A stretch of 15,397 nucleotides of DNA. Origin: JANXLO01 sp038231295. GTDB taxonomy: Bacteria; Armatimonadota; Chthonomonadetes; Chthonomonadales; Chthonomonadaceae. This document shows positions 1 through 7,062 of the stretch, one piece after another. Made by a program: the position numbers and the translations under genes. Under the pieces are notes generated by a model that was not told where the DNA came from, did not search any database, and saw only the letters and a list, made by a program, of their open reading frames with translations. The first letter of the stretch is position 1. Each line of letters begins with the position of its first letter. Where the stretch lies: the NCBI GenBank assembly GCA_038231295.1, contig JBBRLP010000127.1, positions 1-15,397 on the forward strand. Direction: 5' to 3'.

Positions 1-71
1 AAAGAGACTAACTTGCCCTTCTGGTCAGGTAGATGGAATTCCAAACCCTATTTGCGAGGACGTGTACTAAG

Positions 72-175
72 CGAGCGCCCGGGAGAATGGGGGTTGGGGG
101 ATGAAGTCACCCCAAGCCAGCGACCGAGCGCTCAGGGAGAAGACGAGAACGGGGAATGAGGTCACTCCACAGCAG
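72..175. repeat. two tandem ~54-bp units with imperfect palindromes, upstream of the DUF4349 gene
   Basis: Two related units run tandemly, about 72-125 and 126-175. Each starts with CGAGCGC, then a GGGAGAA stretch, and ends in an imperfect palindrome: GGG-a-TGA-ag-TCA-c-CCC (98-113) and GGA-a-TGA-gg-TCA-c-TCC (153-168). The outer pair differs between copies (G100:C111 against A155:T166) but still pairs, so the dyad itself looks preserved. They may be operators for the gene starting at 196 or members of the palindromic repeat family found at 8.8-9.5 and 14.9 kb. Bases 1-71 show no feature I can support; one frame is open from base 1 to a stop near 159 but has no recognisable protein. Confidence 0.5.
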
Positions 176-195
176 GATAAGGAAGGATGTGTAAT

Positions 196-1149
196 ATGAT
201 GAGACAGAGGTGGATGTCGGGAATTGGTCTGCTGACCGTGCTGATTGGGTCAGGCGGATGTAGTCAACGCGAGTCCGCTCCCTCTATGAATAATAGGGCT
301 GTTGTTAGTGCACCGGCAGCGGGAGGTTCAGCGGCCAATAGTTCGAACGCTGTGGCAGTAGCCCCGGCAGATGAGAAAGCGGAAAACTCCCCGAAACTGA
401 CTCTGGCGAAGTTTCAGCAGAGTGAGCCGGATCGGTATCTGATCAAGAACTCGACTCTGACTCTGGAGACGGCAGACGTGCGGGGTGGGGCAACTCAGTT
501 GACGGCGCTGGCGCAGCGTGTGCAGGGCTATATCTCGGACTCTCATGAGGCGGTGGACGGGCTGGGTTCGCGTTCTGTGACGATGACGGTGCGCGTTCCC
601 TATCAGCAGTTCGAGAGCGCAACACAGCAGATCGAAGCACTGGGCAAGCTATTGGAGAAGCAGGTGACCGCAGAGGATGTGACGGAGGAGTTTGTGGACA
701 CCACCTCCCGCGTCCGCAATCTGAAGAAATCGGAGGAGCGACTGCTGGTGCATATGTCGCACACGGGCAGGCTGAGCGACACCCTGGCGATTGAGAACGA
801 ACTGACCCGCGTCCGGCAGGAGATCGAAAAATCGGAAGGACGGCTGCGTTTCCTGGCGCATCGGGTCGCCTACTCTACCTTCACCGTTACGTTCAAAGAG
901 ACGGCCCGCGCTCAATCCGTGACGCCGCCCGAAACGTTCAGTTCCGGCAAAATCGCCACCGACGCCGGTCGCTCCCTGATAGGGTTTTTGCAGGGCGTCT
1001 GGTCCAATGTGATCTGGCTTGGCATCTGGTCCATCGTCTGGCTGCCGCCGGTAGTACTGGCTGCCTGGTTCCTGCGCCGCGAGATACGCCGCAACCGCCG
1101 CCCCATTTCGCCCCCGCCCCCCCCGCACTACGACGTCCCGACGCCGTAA
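196..1149 (+). CDS. DUF4349 domain lipoprotein with C-terminal membrane helix
   Basis: Envelope protein of unknown function, DUF4349 family. From this start it is 317 residues. It has a basic then hydrophobic N-terminus with a possible lipid-attachment Cys22 (SGGC, an imperfect lipobox). A low-complexity Ala/Ser/Pro linker follows, then the DUF4349 core: a beta region beginning with the family-typical RYLIKNSTLTLE pattern, a charged coiled coil (roughly 165-215), and a C-terminal helix rich in Trp, Ile and Leu (about 265-297) with a positively charged tail. The purine-rich AGGAAGG at 180-186 abuts an ATG at 187 and lies 9 nt before the ATG at 196. I therefore prefer 196; 187 would add three residues. 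The gene stands alone on the plus strand and converges on the FAD monooxygenase gene. Family recognition is by sequence pattern only. Confidence 0.85.
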   Translation: MMRQRWMSGIGLLTVLIGSGGCSQRESAPSMNNRAVVSAPAAGGSAANSSNAVAVAPADEKAENSPKLTLAKFQQSEPDRYLIKNSTLTLETADVRGGATQLTALAQRVQGYISDSHEAVDGLGSRSVTMTVRVPYQQFESATQQIEALGKLLEKQVTAEDVTEEFVDTTSRVRNLKKSEERLLVHMSHTGRLSDTLAIENELTRVRQEIEKSEGRLRFLAHRVAYSTFTVTFKETARAQSVTPPETFSSGKIATDAGRSLIGFLQGVWSNVIWLGIWSIVWLPPVVLAAWFLRREIRRNRRPISPPPPPHYDVPTP

Positions 1150-1164
1150 TCAGCAGGCAAATCT

Positions 1165-1211
1165 CTGCGCCATCCGGCTTTTCGGCTCCGGTGTCAAGCC
1201 GGATGGCGCAG
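1165..1211. terminator. 16-bp-stem hairpin between convergent genes
   Basis: Bases 1165-1180 and 1196-1211 are perfect 16-bp inverted repeats around a 15-base loop. The hairpin sits 15 bases after the stop of the DUF4349 gene, and its right arm overlaps the last codons and stop (1194-1196) of the convergent monooxygenase gene. Position and symmetry suit a bidirectional terminator. There is no T-run on either side, so the alternative is a Rho-dependent or RNA-stabilising 3' hairpin. Confidence 0.6.
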
Positions 1212-2702
1212 CGACTCGGCAAGCTTCGAAATTTCTACTTCCATATCTCTCTGTGTGTTCCGTCCCCCGTCCGAAGGGGCCGGCTCCTGCTCCTTCCGGC
1301 GGCAGAGCGAACGGAGGGCGTGGACAAGTACAGGAAAAAGAACTTTCGGATGCAATATCTGATACGGAGAGCCGATCATATTCTGTGCACGTAAGAAAAC
1401 CTGGAAGTGTACCGGAGAGACCCGCATCAATGCCTTAAAGTGATCCAGATACCAGTGCATACATCGGGTCTGCATATCCAACTGTCCGTCCTGCGCGGAG
1501 GTCCAGCGACGATCCTCCATCGTAGCCATCCGCCAGCCACTGGCGATAACGCGGCGCAGACGACCGTGAAAGCGCCGTCCCAGACCGACGATGCCCTGTC
1601 GAACAGCGCCTCGGGATCGCGCCTGAAGACAGCGATCCAACTCTTGCGCCTCCAGAGCGCACAGGGTCATCCCCTGTCCATAGACGAAGTTGACCGCACA
1701 GTAGGCGTCTCCCATCACCAGAAAGCCTTCCGGCATGTCTGTGAGACATTCGTAGTGACGCAGGCGATTGCTGCCTCCCCGATATCCCTGAACAGGGGAG
1801 AGCGGAGTCGCCTCCCGCAGGACTTCATAGAGTTCGGAACTCGGCAGGCGGCGTGCAAACTCTAGGAAATCGGCCTCTTCGGTAGGCGGGCATATTCCCA
1901 TTGAGCCTGCCAGTGTGACGTGGAAACGTCCCCCTTCCACAGGGGTGATAATTGCCGATGCAGGGGAGTGTGGAGCCTGACTGAAAATATAGAACATCCG
2001 CCAATCTTCCGTGCGCTCCGCAGGCAGGGCGATGAGACGACTCGCGTAGCTCCAGTCCGCATCTACGACGGTCTCTTCCGGTGCGGTACAGCCCAGGTTC
2101 CGCAGCCACTGTGGGGCACGCGAGTTCCGTCCGCTGGCGTCCACGACAAGGTCTGCCTCCAATATCTCGGCGGTCCGGTCTTTCCCCTCCTGGTTCCGGC
2201 GACAGAAGGAAACGCCCTGCACAAATTTGCGATCTTCCGAGGTGGTCAGCCCCAATACATCAACTCCTTCGATCACTTCTAACTGCGGCAAAGCAACTAT
2301 CTTTTGGCGTATGGTTGCCTCCAGAAGCGCACGTGTGCTGGGGTAGAGTTCCATCTCGGATTCGCAATGGGGCACCCACCCTCCTTCCAGGAAATATCTT
2401 CCTTCCGTTCCCAGATTCAAGGGCTGTGCGCCCTGAGCGACCAGATCGGCTTTCAGGCCGGGAAACAGACCTTCAAAAATATTGACGCCCCGCATGAGTA
2501 ACGTATGTACGTGCCTGGCCTGCGGTACGCCTGCCCGCTGTCGGGCATCGATAGGCAGATTGTCACGTTCCAGTATCGTCACACGCTCAAAATGATCGGC
2601 CAGTACGCGGGCAGCGGCGAGACCGGTAATACTGCCGCCTATCACGACGGCATGTCCTTGTTTTGTTCGGCGGGTCTTTGCGGAATGGAAGGGGAATTTC
2701 AT
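1194..2702 (-). CDS. FAD-dependent monooxygenase/epoxidase-like oxidoreductase (UbiH/LasC-like group)
   Basis: A flavoprotein of the aromatic-ring hydroxylase/epoxidase superfamily, expected to hydroxylate or epoxidise an organic substrate using NAD(P)H and O2. It is 502 residues. The dinucleotide-binding motif is near residues 20-28 (GGSITGLAA, with Gly-Gly where Gly-Ala is usual), followed by the acidic ERD at 45-47 that binds FAD ribose. The mid motif DASGRNS is at 188-194, and GDAYCAVNFVYGQGM at 331-345 corresponds to the GD motif that contacts the flavin pyrophosphate. There is no obvious signal peptide. The Arg/Lys-rich N-terminus could be a longer-than-needed start, but the predicted promoter 45 bp upstream fits this ATG. 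The gene shares a Crp-like operator design with the squalene/phytoene synthase gene behind it, so an isoprenoid-derived substrate is plausible. The substrate cannot be read from the sequence. Confidence 0.8.
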   Translation of the reverse strand: MKFPFHSAKTRRTKQGHAVVIGGSITGLAAARVLADHFERVTILERDNLPIDARQRAGVPQARHVHTLLMRGVNIFEGLFPGLKADLVAQGAQPLNLGTEGRYFLEGGWVPHCESEMELYPSTRALLEATIRQKIVALPQLEVIEGVDVLGLTTSEDRKFVQGVSFCRRNQEGKDRTAEILEADLVVDASGRNSRAPQWLRNLGCTAPEETVVDADWSYASRLIALPAERTEDWRMFYIFSQAPHSPASAIITPVEGGRFHVTLAGSMGICPPTEEADFLEFARRLPSSELYEVLREATPLSPVQGYRGGSNRLRHYECLTDMPEGFLVMGDAYCAVNFVYGQGMTLCALEAQELDRCLQARSRGAVRQGIVGLGRRFHGRLRRVIASGWRMATMEDRRWTSAQDGQLDMQTRCMHWYLDHFKALMRVSPVHFQVFLRAQNMIGSPYQILHPKVLFPVLVHALRSLCRRKEQEPAPSDGGRNTQRDMEVEISKLAESLRHPA

Positions 2703-2746
2703 GGTTCTGAGCGCCTTTGTGTTGAAGAGTAGGTTCTACTGTCCCT

Positions 2747-2752
2747 ATTATA
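2747..2752 (-). promoter_or_regulatory. -10 box (TATAAT) of the FAD monooxygenase gene
   Basis: The minus strand reads CTTATAATAG here, a consensus -10 hexamer. A start site about 7 nt downstream (near 2740) would give a leader of roughly 38 nt. I see no good -35 box, as expected for a promoter driven by an activator bound at about -41. The same CTTATAAT stretch lies upstream of the next gene at 3871-3876. Confidence 0.6.
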
Positions 2753-2773
2753 AGGCGTAGACTGCGAATGTTC

Positions 2774-2811
2774 TGTGAGGGAGATCACAAAAGCCTGTGA
2801 TCTCCCTCACT
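2774..2811. promoter_or_regulatory. paired Crp/Fnr-type operators within a perfect 36-bp dyad
   Basis: Bases 2775-2789 and 2796-2810 are perfect 15-bp inverted repeats. Each arm also contains a Crp-type site: TGTGA-GGGAGA-TCACA (2774-2789, a full match to the TGTGA-N6-TCACA consensus) and TGTGA-TCTCCC-TCACT (2796-2811, one mismatch). Their centres lie about 41.5 and 63.5 bp upstream of the predicted start of the FAD monooxygenase transcript, close to class II and class I activator positions. As RNA the dyad would also form a strong hairpin 27 nt after the stop of the upstream gene, so it may double as a terminator. It lacks a U-run. Confidence 0.65.
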
Positions 2812-2836
2812 ATCCTGCCTACTCTATCAGTGGCTC

Positions 2837-3820
2837 TTACTCTTTGCCGAAGGAGGAGAGAATTCGATGTACGAGGATGGAGAGTTTGCGCCATTTCGAA
2901 AGCGATGGGCGACGGGTGAGTACGTCGTAACCCTGCGCCGCGATAGAGTCCAGTACGGCAATGCCACAGCGGTTATACATATTCATATCCAGCCGCGTCC
3001 GAGAATCTAACAATGGATACAGGACTTCTCCCTCCGCGAATAGGGCGCGGGTGCGCTCGACCTGGAAGCGCATCAGAGCGTGCAATTCGGGCGTCGAACA
3101 CCCGGTAGCGAGCATTTCTTCAGTCACTCCGAATCTGTCCATATCCTCCTGCGGCAGGTAGCAGCGTCCCTTGTCAAAGTCTTCGCGGAGATCGTTCCAT
3201 ATGTCTGAGAGCTGAACGGCGACCCAGCAGGTCTCTGCAAGGTCCAGGGATTCGGGATCGGTATGACCGCCGATTGTCAGAATCAGGCGACCGATAGGTC
3301 CGAGGGCTTTGCGGCAGTAGGCGAGGAGATCGTCGAAGGTCTCATAGCGCGACACCATATGATCCTGCGCGTAGCCATCAATCAGGTCATGGAAAAGGGC
3401 CTGCGGCACCGCGAAGCGCTGGATTGTCTCTGCCAGCGCCACAAAGACCGGATGGCGCGGTTCTCCGCGATAGGTCGCCTCCAGTTCCGAGCGCCACCAT
3501 GCCAGCAGCGACAGCGCCGTTCTGCTGTCCTCCACCTCATCGCTGAGATCGTCCGCGATGCGTGCAAACGCATAGAGATTGAAGAAGTGCTGACGGATTT
3601 CCCGGGGACAACAGAGGGTGGTCACGAGGAAATTCTCTTTGCGAGCCTGCGCCAGACGCTTGCAGTACTGCTGAGCCGTCTTCATATTCGCGGTCCCGAT
3701 GAAGCGATAGGGATTGAGCGCCGAGGCCTCGACAGAAGGCGTTGGCCCGCTTTTCAGTCCGGGACGAGAGAACAGGGGAAGGTAGGTTTCCTGCTCGAAA
3801 GGTTGGGTCGTGATCTGCAT
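2837..3820 (-). CDS. squalene/phytoene synthase family protein, HpnC-like
   Basis: A trans-isoprenyl diphosphate synthase (head-to-head type) that joins or rearranges C15 or C20 prenyl diphosphates, the entry step to squalene/hopanoids or carotenoids. It is 327 residues. The first Asp-rich motif is ADDLSDE (89-95) within YAFARIADD. The second is QLSDIWNDLREDFDKGRCYLP (203-223, Asp206, Asp210, Asp214), followed by the MDRFGV helix seen in the family. The run of KENF (61-64), YAFAR, YCRKALGPIGR (168-178) and IWND resembles HpnC more than CrtB, but substrate class cannot be settled by eye. The first 45 residues are an extension with no family signature; Met46 is an alternative start with a poorer ribosome site. 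It has its own promoter and operator upstream. No other carotenoid or hopanoid gene is in the window apart from the adjacent oxidase. Confidence 0.85.
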   Translation of the reverse strand: MQITTQPFEQETYLPLFSRPGLKSGPTPSVEASALNPYRFIGTANMKTAQQYCKRLAQARKENFLVTTLCCPREIRQHFFNLYAFARIADDLSDEVEDSRTALSLLAWWRSELEATYRGEPRHPVFVALAETIQRFAVPQALFHDLIDGYAQDHMVSRYETFDDLLAYCRKALGPIGRLILTIGGHTDPESLDLAETCWVAVQLSDIWNDLREDFDKGRCYLPQEDMDRFGVTEEMLATGCSTPELHALMRFQVERTRALFAEGEVLYPLLDSRTRLDMNMYNRCGIAVLDSIAAQGYDVLTRRPSLSKWRKLSILVHRILSSFGKE

Positions 3821-3870
3821 TGTTAGCCTGCCTTTGAAATCAAAAACTCTCCGCGAAGAGTGTTGATCTC

Positions 3871-3876
3871 ATTATA
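3871..3876 (-). promoter_or_regulatory. -10 box (TATAAT) of the squalene/phytoene synthase gene
   Basis: The minus strand reads CCTTATAATGAG. The predicted start is near 3864, giving a leader of about 44 nt before the ATG at 3820. There is no recognisable -35 box at 17 bp spacing; the Crp-like dyad occupies that region. Confidence 0.6.
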
Positions 3877-3896
3877 AGGCAGGACTGAGCCGGTTT

Positions 3897-3916
3897 ACTG
3901 TGAGCCGCGTCACAGT
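3897..3916. promoter_or_regulatory. Crp/Fnr-type operator, perfect 7+7 bp dyad
   Basis: The sequence ACTGTGA-GCCGCG-TCACAGT is a perfect palindrome with the TGTGA-N6-TCACA spacing of Crp-family sites. Its centre (3906.5) is 33 bp upstream of the -10 box centre, so about -42 from the predicted start. At the neighbouring gene the same distance is 32 bp. The matching placement in two unrelated upstream sequences argues that it is functional. Which regulator binds (Crp, Fnr or a light- or redox-responsive relative) is not visible here. Confidence 0.65.
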
Positions 3917-3968
3917 AAGATATGATCGCCGTCACGTTTCAAATTTTCGGTCTTCCATAAGGCGGAAG

Positions 3969-3999
3969 GCGAGGGGCGACACTCGGCAATGCCCTTCGC
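3969..3999. terminator. weak candidate hairpin downstream of the globin-ankyrin gene
   Basis: Arms 3969-3977 and 3991-3999 pair over 9 bp with one G-T wobble around a 13-base loop, about 107 nt after the stop of the leftward globin-ankyrin gene. No T-run follows. It is the best structure I see in 3917-4105 that could end the long leftward cluster. Otherwise that stretch shows nothing recognisable. Confidence 0.25.
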
Positions 4000-4105
4000 G
4001 CTCCGTTTCGCATGAGCGTTGGCAGCGGTGTTCGTCAGCGGCACGAAATGGGATTGCCGACGGCACACCCACTTCCTATTGGGCACGCATCAGGTCTGGA
4101 GTACG

Positions 4106-5059
4106 CTAGATTCGGGTCACGATCAACTTTCGCACGTTTTCGCTTCGTGCGGCATCCAGGGGAGTTCGCCCGTTCTTATCCGTTGATCGAGGATTGGCGC
4201 CTCTGCTCAGAAGCAGACAAACCATGCGCTCCTGACCACAGTTCACGGCGCGGCGCAAGGGAGATTCCCCATTCTTGTCCCTCGCCTCGATATCTGCGCC
4301 AGCATCCAGAAGCGCCTCAGCAATCCGCGTCGTTCCTCGTCTTGCCGACATGTGCAGGGGAGTCATGCCACCAATGCCGGTGACCTGATTTACCTCCGCA
4401 CCATGCCCGATCAGCAGTTCGACCGCCGCTCGTCCCTCTTCCTCGCAGCCACCACCGTTCGCGACGCGATAGAGGGGATTGTGTCCGCCAGCATCCCTGG
4501 CCGCAACATCCGCGCCGAACTCCAGGAGCAGACGCAGACGAGGGACATCCCAGGCAGTCGCAGCGGCGCAGATCAGATTCCTGCCACGATCATTAGCGAG
4601 CGCAAGAGACGGATACTCCTCGAGTTTCTCGCGCAGGGCTGCCATGGGGAGGCGATACAAAAGAACGAGGGGATCGGCGAGAGTAGCAGCGATCTCGGTC
4701 AGATTCGACAGGAGTTGCGTGGAGGCTTCCTCATCCACGCCTTCTTCTGCCAGCGAGGCCGTCATGTGCTCCAGCCAAAGCGCTGCCTCTGCTGTTCCGA
4801 TGGCGAGGTGGGCATGCCGACAAAAAAGGCTGGTCTTGCCTCGTGCCGTGGTATAGTCGGAAGGTCCGCCGGTTCGCTCCGTGAGATAGAGCGCCAGTCG
4901 CTCCTCTAAGGCGGCCATGTTTTTCGGGAAGAAACCTCTCAGTGCCGGGTCTTGTTCAATCTTGTGATGGAACCGTTTGGAGACACGTCTAAAAGCCTCG
5001 ATTCCACCGACAGCCTCGTAGACGCCTGCAAGCGAATTGTCAAAAAAATGCTTCTTCAT
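4106..5059 (-). CDS. group II truncated haemoglobin fused to ankyrin repeats
   Basis: Predicted cytoplasmic haem protein with a protein-binding tail, 317 residues. Residues 10-130 match group II truncated haemoglobins: GGIEAFRRV, FHHKIEQDPALRGFFP, RLALYLTERTGGPSDY, and RHAHLAIG with the proximal His82, then Trp95 in the WLEHM helix where group II globins have their conserved G8 Trp. The usual Phe-Tyr (B10) pair reads Phe30-His31, so the distal pocket looks altered. Residues about 155-312 hold five ankyrin-like repeats (for example GGMTPLHMSARRG at 230-242 and KNGESPLRRAV at 262-272). I chose the ATG at 5059 because a strong GGAGGAGAG site lies 5-13 nt before it and the globin begins there. 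An upstream ATG at 5185 would add 42 residues overlapping the NlpC gene. The gap to that gene is 40 nt, so co-transcription is likely. Role inferred: O2, NO or redox sensing, or protection. Confidence 0.85.
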   Translation of the reverse strand: MKKHFFDNSLAGVYEAVGGIEAFRRVSKRFHHKIEQDPALRGFFPKNMAALEERLALYLTERTGGPSDYTTARGKTSLFCRHAHLAIGTAEAALWLEHMTASLAEEGVDEEASTQLLSNLTEIAATLADPLVLLYRLPMAALREKLEEYPSLALANDRGRNLICAAATAWDVPRLRLLLEFGADVAARDAGGHNPLYRVANGGGCEEEGRAAVELLIGHGAEVNQVTGIGGMTPLHMSARRGTTRIAEALLDAGADIEARDKNGESPLRRAVNCGQERMVCLLLSRGANPRSTDKNGRTPLDAARSENVRKLIVTRI

Positions 5060-5099
5060 CTGCTCTCCTCCAGGCTTTGGTTTGTTCGAGGAAACGGCG

Positions 5100-7049
5100 T
5101 CAGGTGTGGTGGGAGGCGCGTTTTTTTGACTTGACGGAAGGCTTCTGTTTGGACGGCGTATTGAGGAAACGGCGGACAACGACATCGTCGCGATACCACA
5201 CGGAGGCGTAGCTGACCGCCTTATCTACCGTTTCGGCGGTCTTGCCGTCTCCGATATAGATGGCGCAGTGACCGGGATAGACCAGGACATCCCCATAGCG
5301 CAGTTCGTCGTGGATAAGCTGGCCTTTGCTGCACTCGCGCAGGGAGACCGTGCCGTGCGGCAGGGCAACGCCTAACTGCTGATGCACCGCCATGACGAAG
5401 CCGGAGCAGTCAGTTCCCTGTTTGGTGCTGCCGCCCCATTTGTAGGGAACGCCCTGCCACTCCGCGATAAGACCGGCGAGATGCTGGTCTTTCGGAGTGA
5501 CGGGCGCAGCGGTTTCGTCGCCAAGCCGAAACCTGATTAGCCCGGCATAGCCTTTTTCTCCGTCCGTTCTGGTGAGGGAGAGGCGACGGACATCGCGATT
5601 CGTGGCGAGCCAGAGACTGTCGCCGTCCGGCGCGAACGCCTGAATTCGCAGTCCCTTCTCGTTCCAGGGCAGAAACGCCTCGGTCACGGTCTTGTCGGTG
5701 TCGGTATGGTAGAGGACCGTGCCGTCCGTCGTCCAGAGGTGTTTGCCGCCGAGGGCCACCTGAGCGCTCTGTGAACGGAAGTAATTGCGGAAGGGCAGAG
5801 GAAGCGGCATGGACTGGCCTTTTCCATCGGTCAGGGCGACATGCAGGCCGCTCTGGTTCTCCACCGAACAAACCCTGTCCGGCGTGACCGCCAGGGGAAC
5901 GAGTCGCCAGGTATCGGTTGCCTGCGAGAGGAAAATGCCAGCGGAGTCCCAGGCGTTGTCGTGCCAGCGCCAGAGGGAGAGGCGCAGACGGGAGATGTCG
6001 CCGGACTGCCCTATCGCGTCGTCGAGGCGCGTGTCCTCGCGAATGAGCAGACCATCGGTGCCATCCGAGGCGAGATAGAGAGCGGAGTTGCGGGACGCGC
6101 TTTCCGACGACCCCGCAGGCAACTGCGATTCCAGATTGATGATCTCGCCGGTTCTCAGGTCGAGCAGACCGTTCGCGCCGGAGGCGAAGAGCGCGACCCC
6201 GGACTGCCAGAGCGTCATTCGCGTGACTGTGGCGAACGCCCCGGCCTCCGCCAGATCACAGACCGTCAGAGTCTGTTCGGCGGGACGATAGACAAAAAGC
6301 TGATGCGAGGGAGCCGCAGGCGTGTCGCGAATGGGGCCGGAGTTGTCGGGCGGGGGAGCGGCCTGGGACTCCGTCAGCCAGGCCACCACGTCCGCATCGC
6401 TCTGAATGGCGGTCACTTTGCCGGTCGGCTGTGGGGTTCGCACCGTCACGCCCCGTCCGCGCTTGCAGTCGTAGAGGGTGACGCTGCCATCCGTCTGGCC
6501 GATGCAGAGGCGGTTCTGGAACAGGTTCAGCGCGGTCGCCTGCGCGGCGAGGGGATGCGCGTTCGGGGCAGGCGGTACATGACTCGTATCGGGCCGCACA
6601 ACAGCCATCACGCGCCGCCCGGGAACGAAGGCGACTGCCGAGGAAGCGGGGAAGTTGCGTTCGGGGAATCGTGTCCGCACATTTCCCGGCGACGAGGAGC
6701 GGCTGTCATTCGCGATGAGAACGGTGATCTTTGCCAGGGTCTGTTCGGTCTGGTCGGCGGGGTCGAGCCAGCGCAGGATCAGGGTGTGCTGCCCGTTCCT
6801 CACCGTGCGCGTATCCCAGTTGTAGACCATCGGGGCGTCGTCGCTGAGGAACAGTTTGCCGTCCAGATAGACCGTGACGCGGACGGTGGCGCGGGAGCGT
6901 GTGCGCTCTGCGCTGCCGACGCGCAGCGCAAAGTGGCCTGCGATAGGCGTTCCCGCATCCGGCACATTCAAAAACGTCGGCTTCTGCGCCATTCCCGGCA
7001 TTGCCAGACAGCACAGCACGAACACCAAAAAGAGACGTAAGCAGCGCAT
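5100..7049 (-). CDS. secreted NlpC/P60 cysteine peptidase with N-terminal Ig-like and propeller-like regions
   Basis: Predicted exported cell-wall hydrolase, 649 residues. Signal peptide 1-22 (MRCLRLFLVFVLCCLAM, then MAQ). Residues about 30-115 form a beta-rich segment with NGQHTLILRW, typical of Ig-like stalks. About 130-510 is beta-rich with repeated short strands ending in Asp/Gly turns, resembling a WD/propeller sensor without clear repeats. The C-terminal NlpC/P60 domain (about 525-630) has WGGS, the catalytic Cys548 in TDCSGF, LRYGDVLVY and the catalytic His594 in GHCAIYIGDG. A basic tail follows. The ATG at 7049 has GGAGG 5 nt upstream and starts a signal peptide; the ATG at 7118 has no well-spaced site and would bury it. 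The gene follows the VWA TonB-like gene after a structured 102-nt gap. The substrate is probably a peptidoglycan stem peptide. Confidence 0.85.
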   Translation of the reverse strand: MRCLRLFLVFVLCCLAMPGMAQKPTFLNVPDAGTPIAGHFALRVGSAERTRSRATVRVTVYLDGKLFLSDDAPMVYNWDTRTVRNGQHTLILRWLDPADQTEQTLAKITVLIANDSRSSSPGNVRTRFPERNFPASSAVAFVPGRRVMAVVRPDTSHVPPAPNAHPLAAQATALNLFQNRLCIGQTDGSVTLYDCKRGRGVTVRTPQPTGKVTAIQSDADVVAWLTESQAAPPPDNSGPIRDTPAAPSHQLFVYRPAEQTLTVCDLAEAGAFATVTRMTLWQSGVALFASGANGLLDLRTGEIINLESQLPAGSSESASRNSALYLASDGTDGLLIREDTRLDDAIGQSGDISRLRLSLWRWHDNAWDSAGIFLSQATDTWRLVPLAVTPDRVCSVENQSGLHVALTDGKGQSMPLPLPFRNYFRSQSAQVALGGKHLWTTDGTVLYHTDTDKTVTEAFLPWNEKGLRIQAFAPDGDSLWLATNRDVRRLSLTRTDGEKGYAGLIRFRLGDETAAPVTPKDQHLAGLIAEWQGVPYKWGGSTKQGTDCSGFVMAVHQQLGVALPHGTVSLRECSKGQLIHDELRYGDVLVYPGHCAIYIGDGKTAETVDKAVSYASVWYRDDVVVRRFLNTPSKQKPSVKSKKRASHHT

Positions 7050-7062
7050 CGTTTCCTCCGTG

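Noticed and set aside
1..159. Open frame from the left edge as the tail of a truncated gene.
   Set aside because: The translation crosses tandem palindromic units and shows no protein-like pattern.
3841..3862. Short hairpin followed by a T-run in the leader of the synthase gene, as an attenuator.
   Set aside because: The stem is only about 5 bp and the T-run is interrupted after five bases. Too weak to claim.
5060..5185. Upstream ATG at 5185 as the start of the globin-ankyrin gene.
   Set aside because: It would overlap the NlpC gene end and add a low-complexity leader. The ATG at 5059 has a strong ribosome site and begins the globin.
5841..7040. Plus-strand 399-codon frame opposite the NlpC/P60 gene.
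   Set aside because: No ribosome site or domain. The minus-strand gene has a signal peptide and catalytic motifs.
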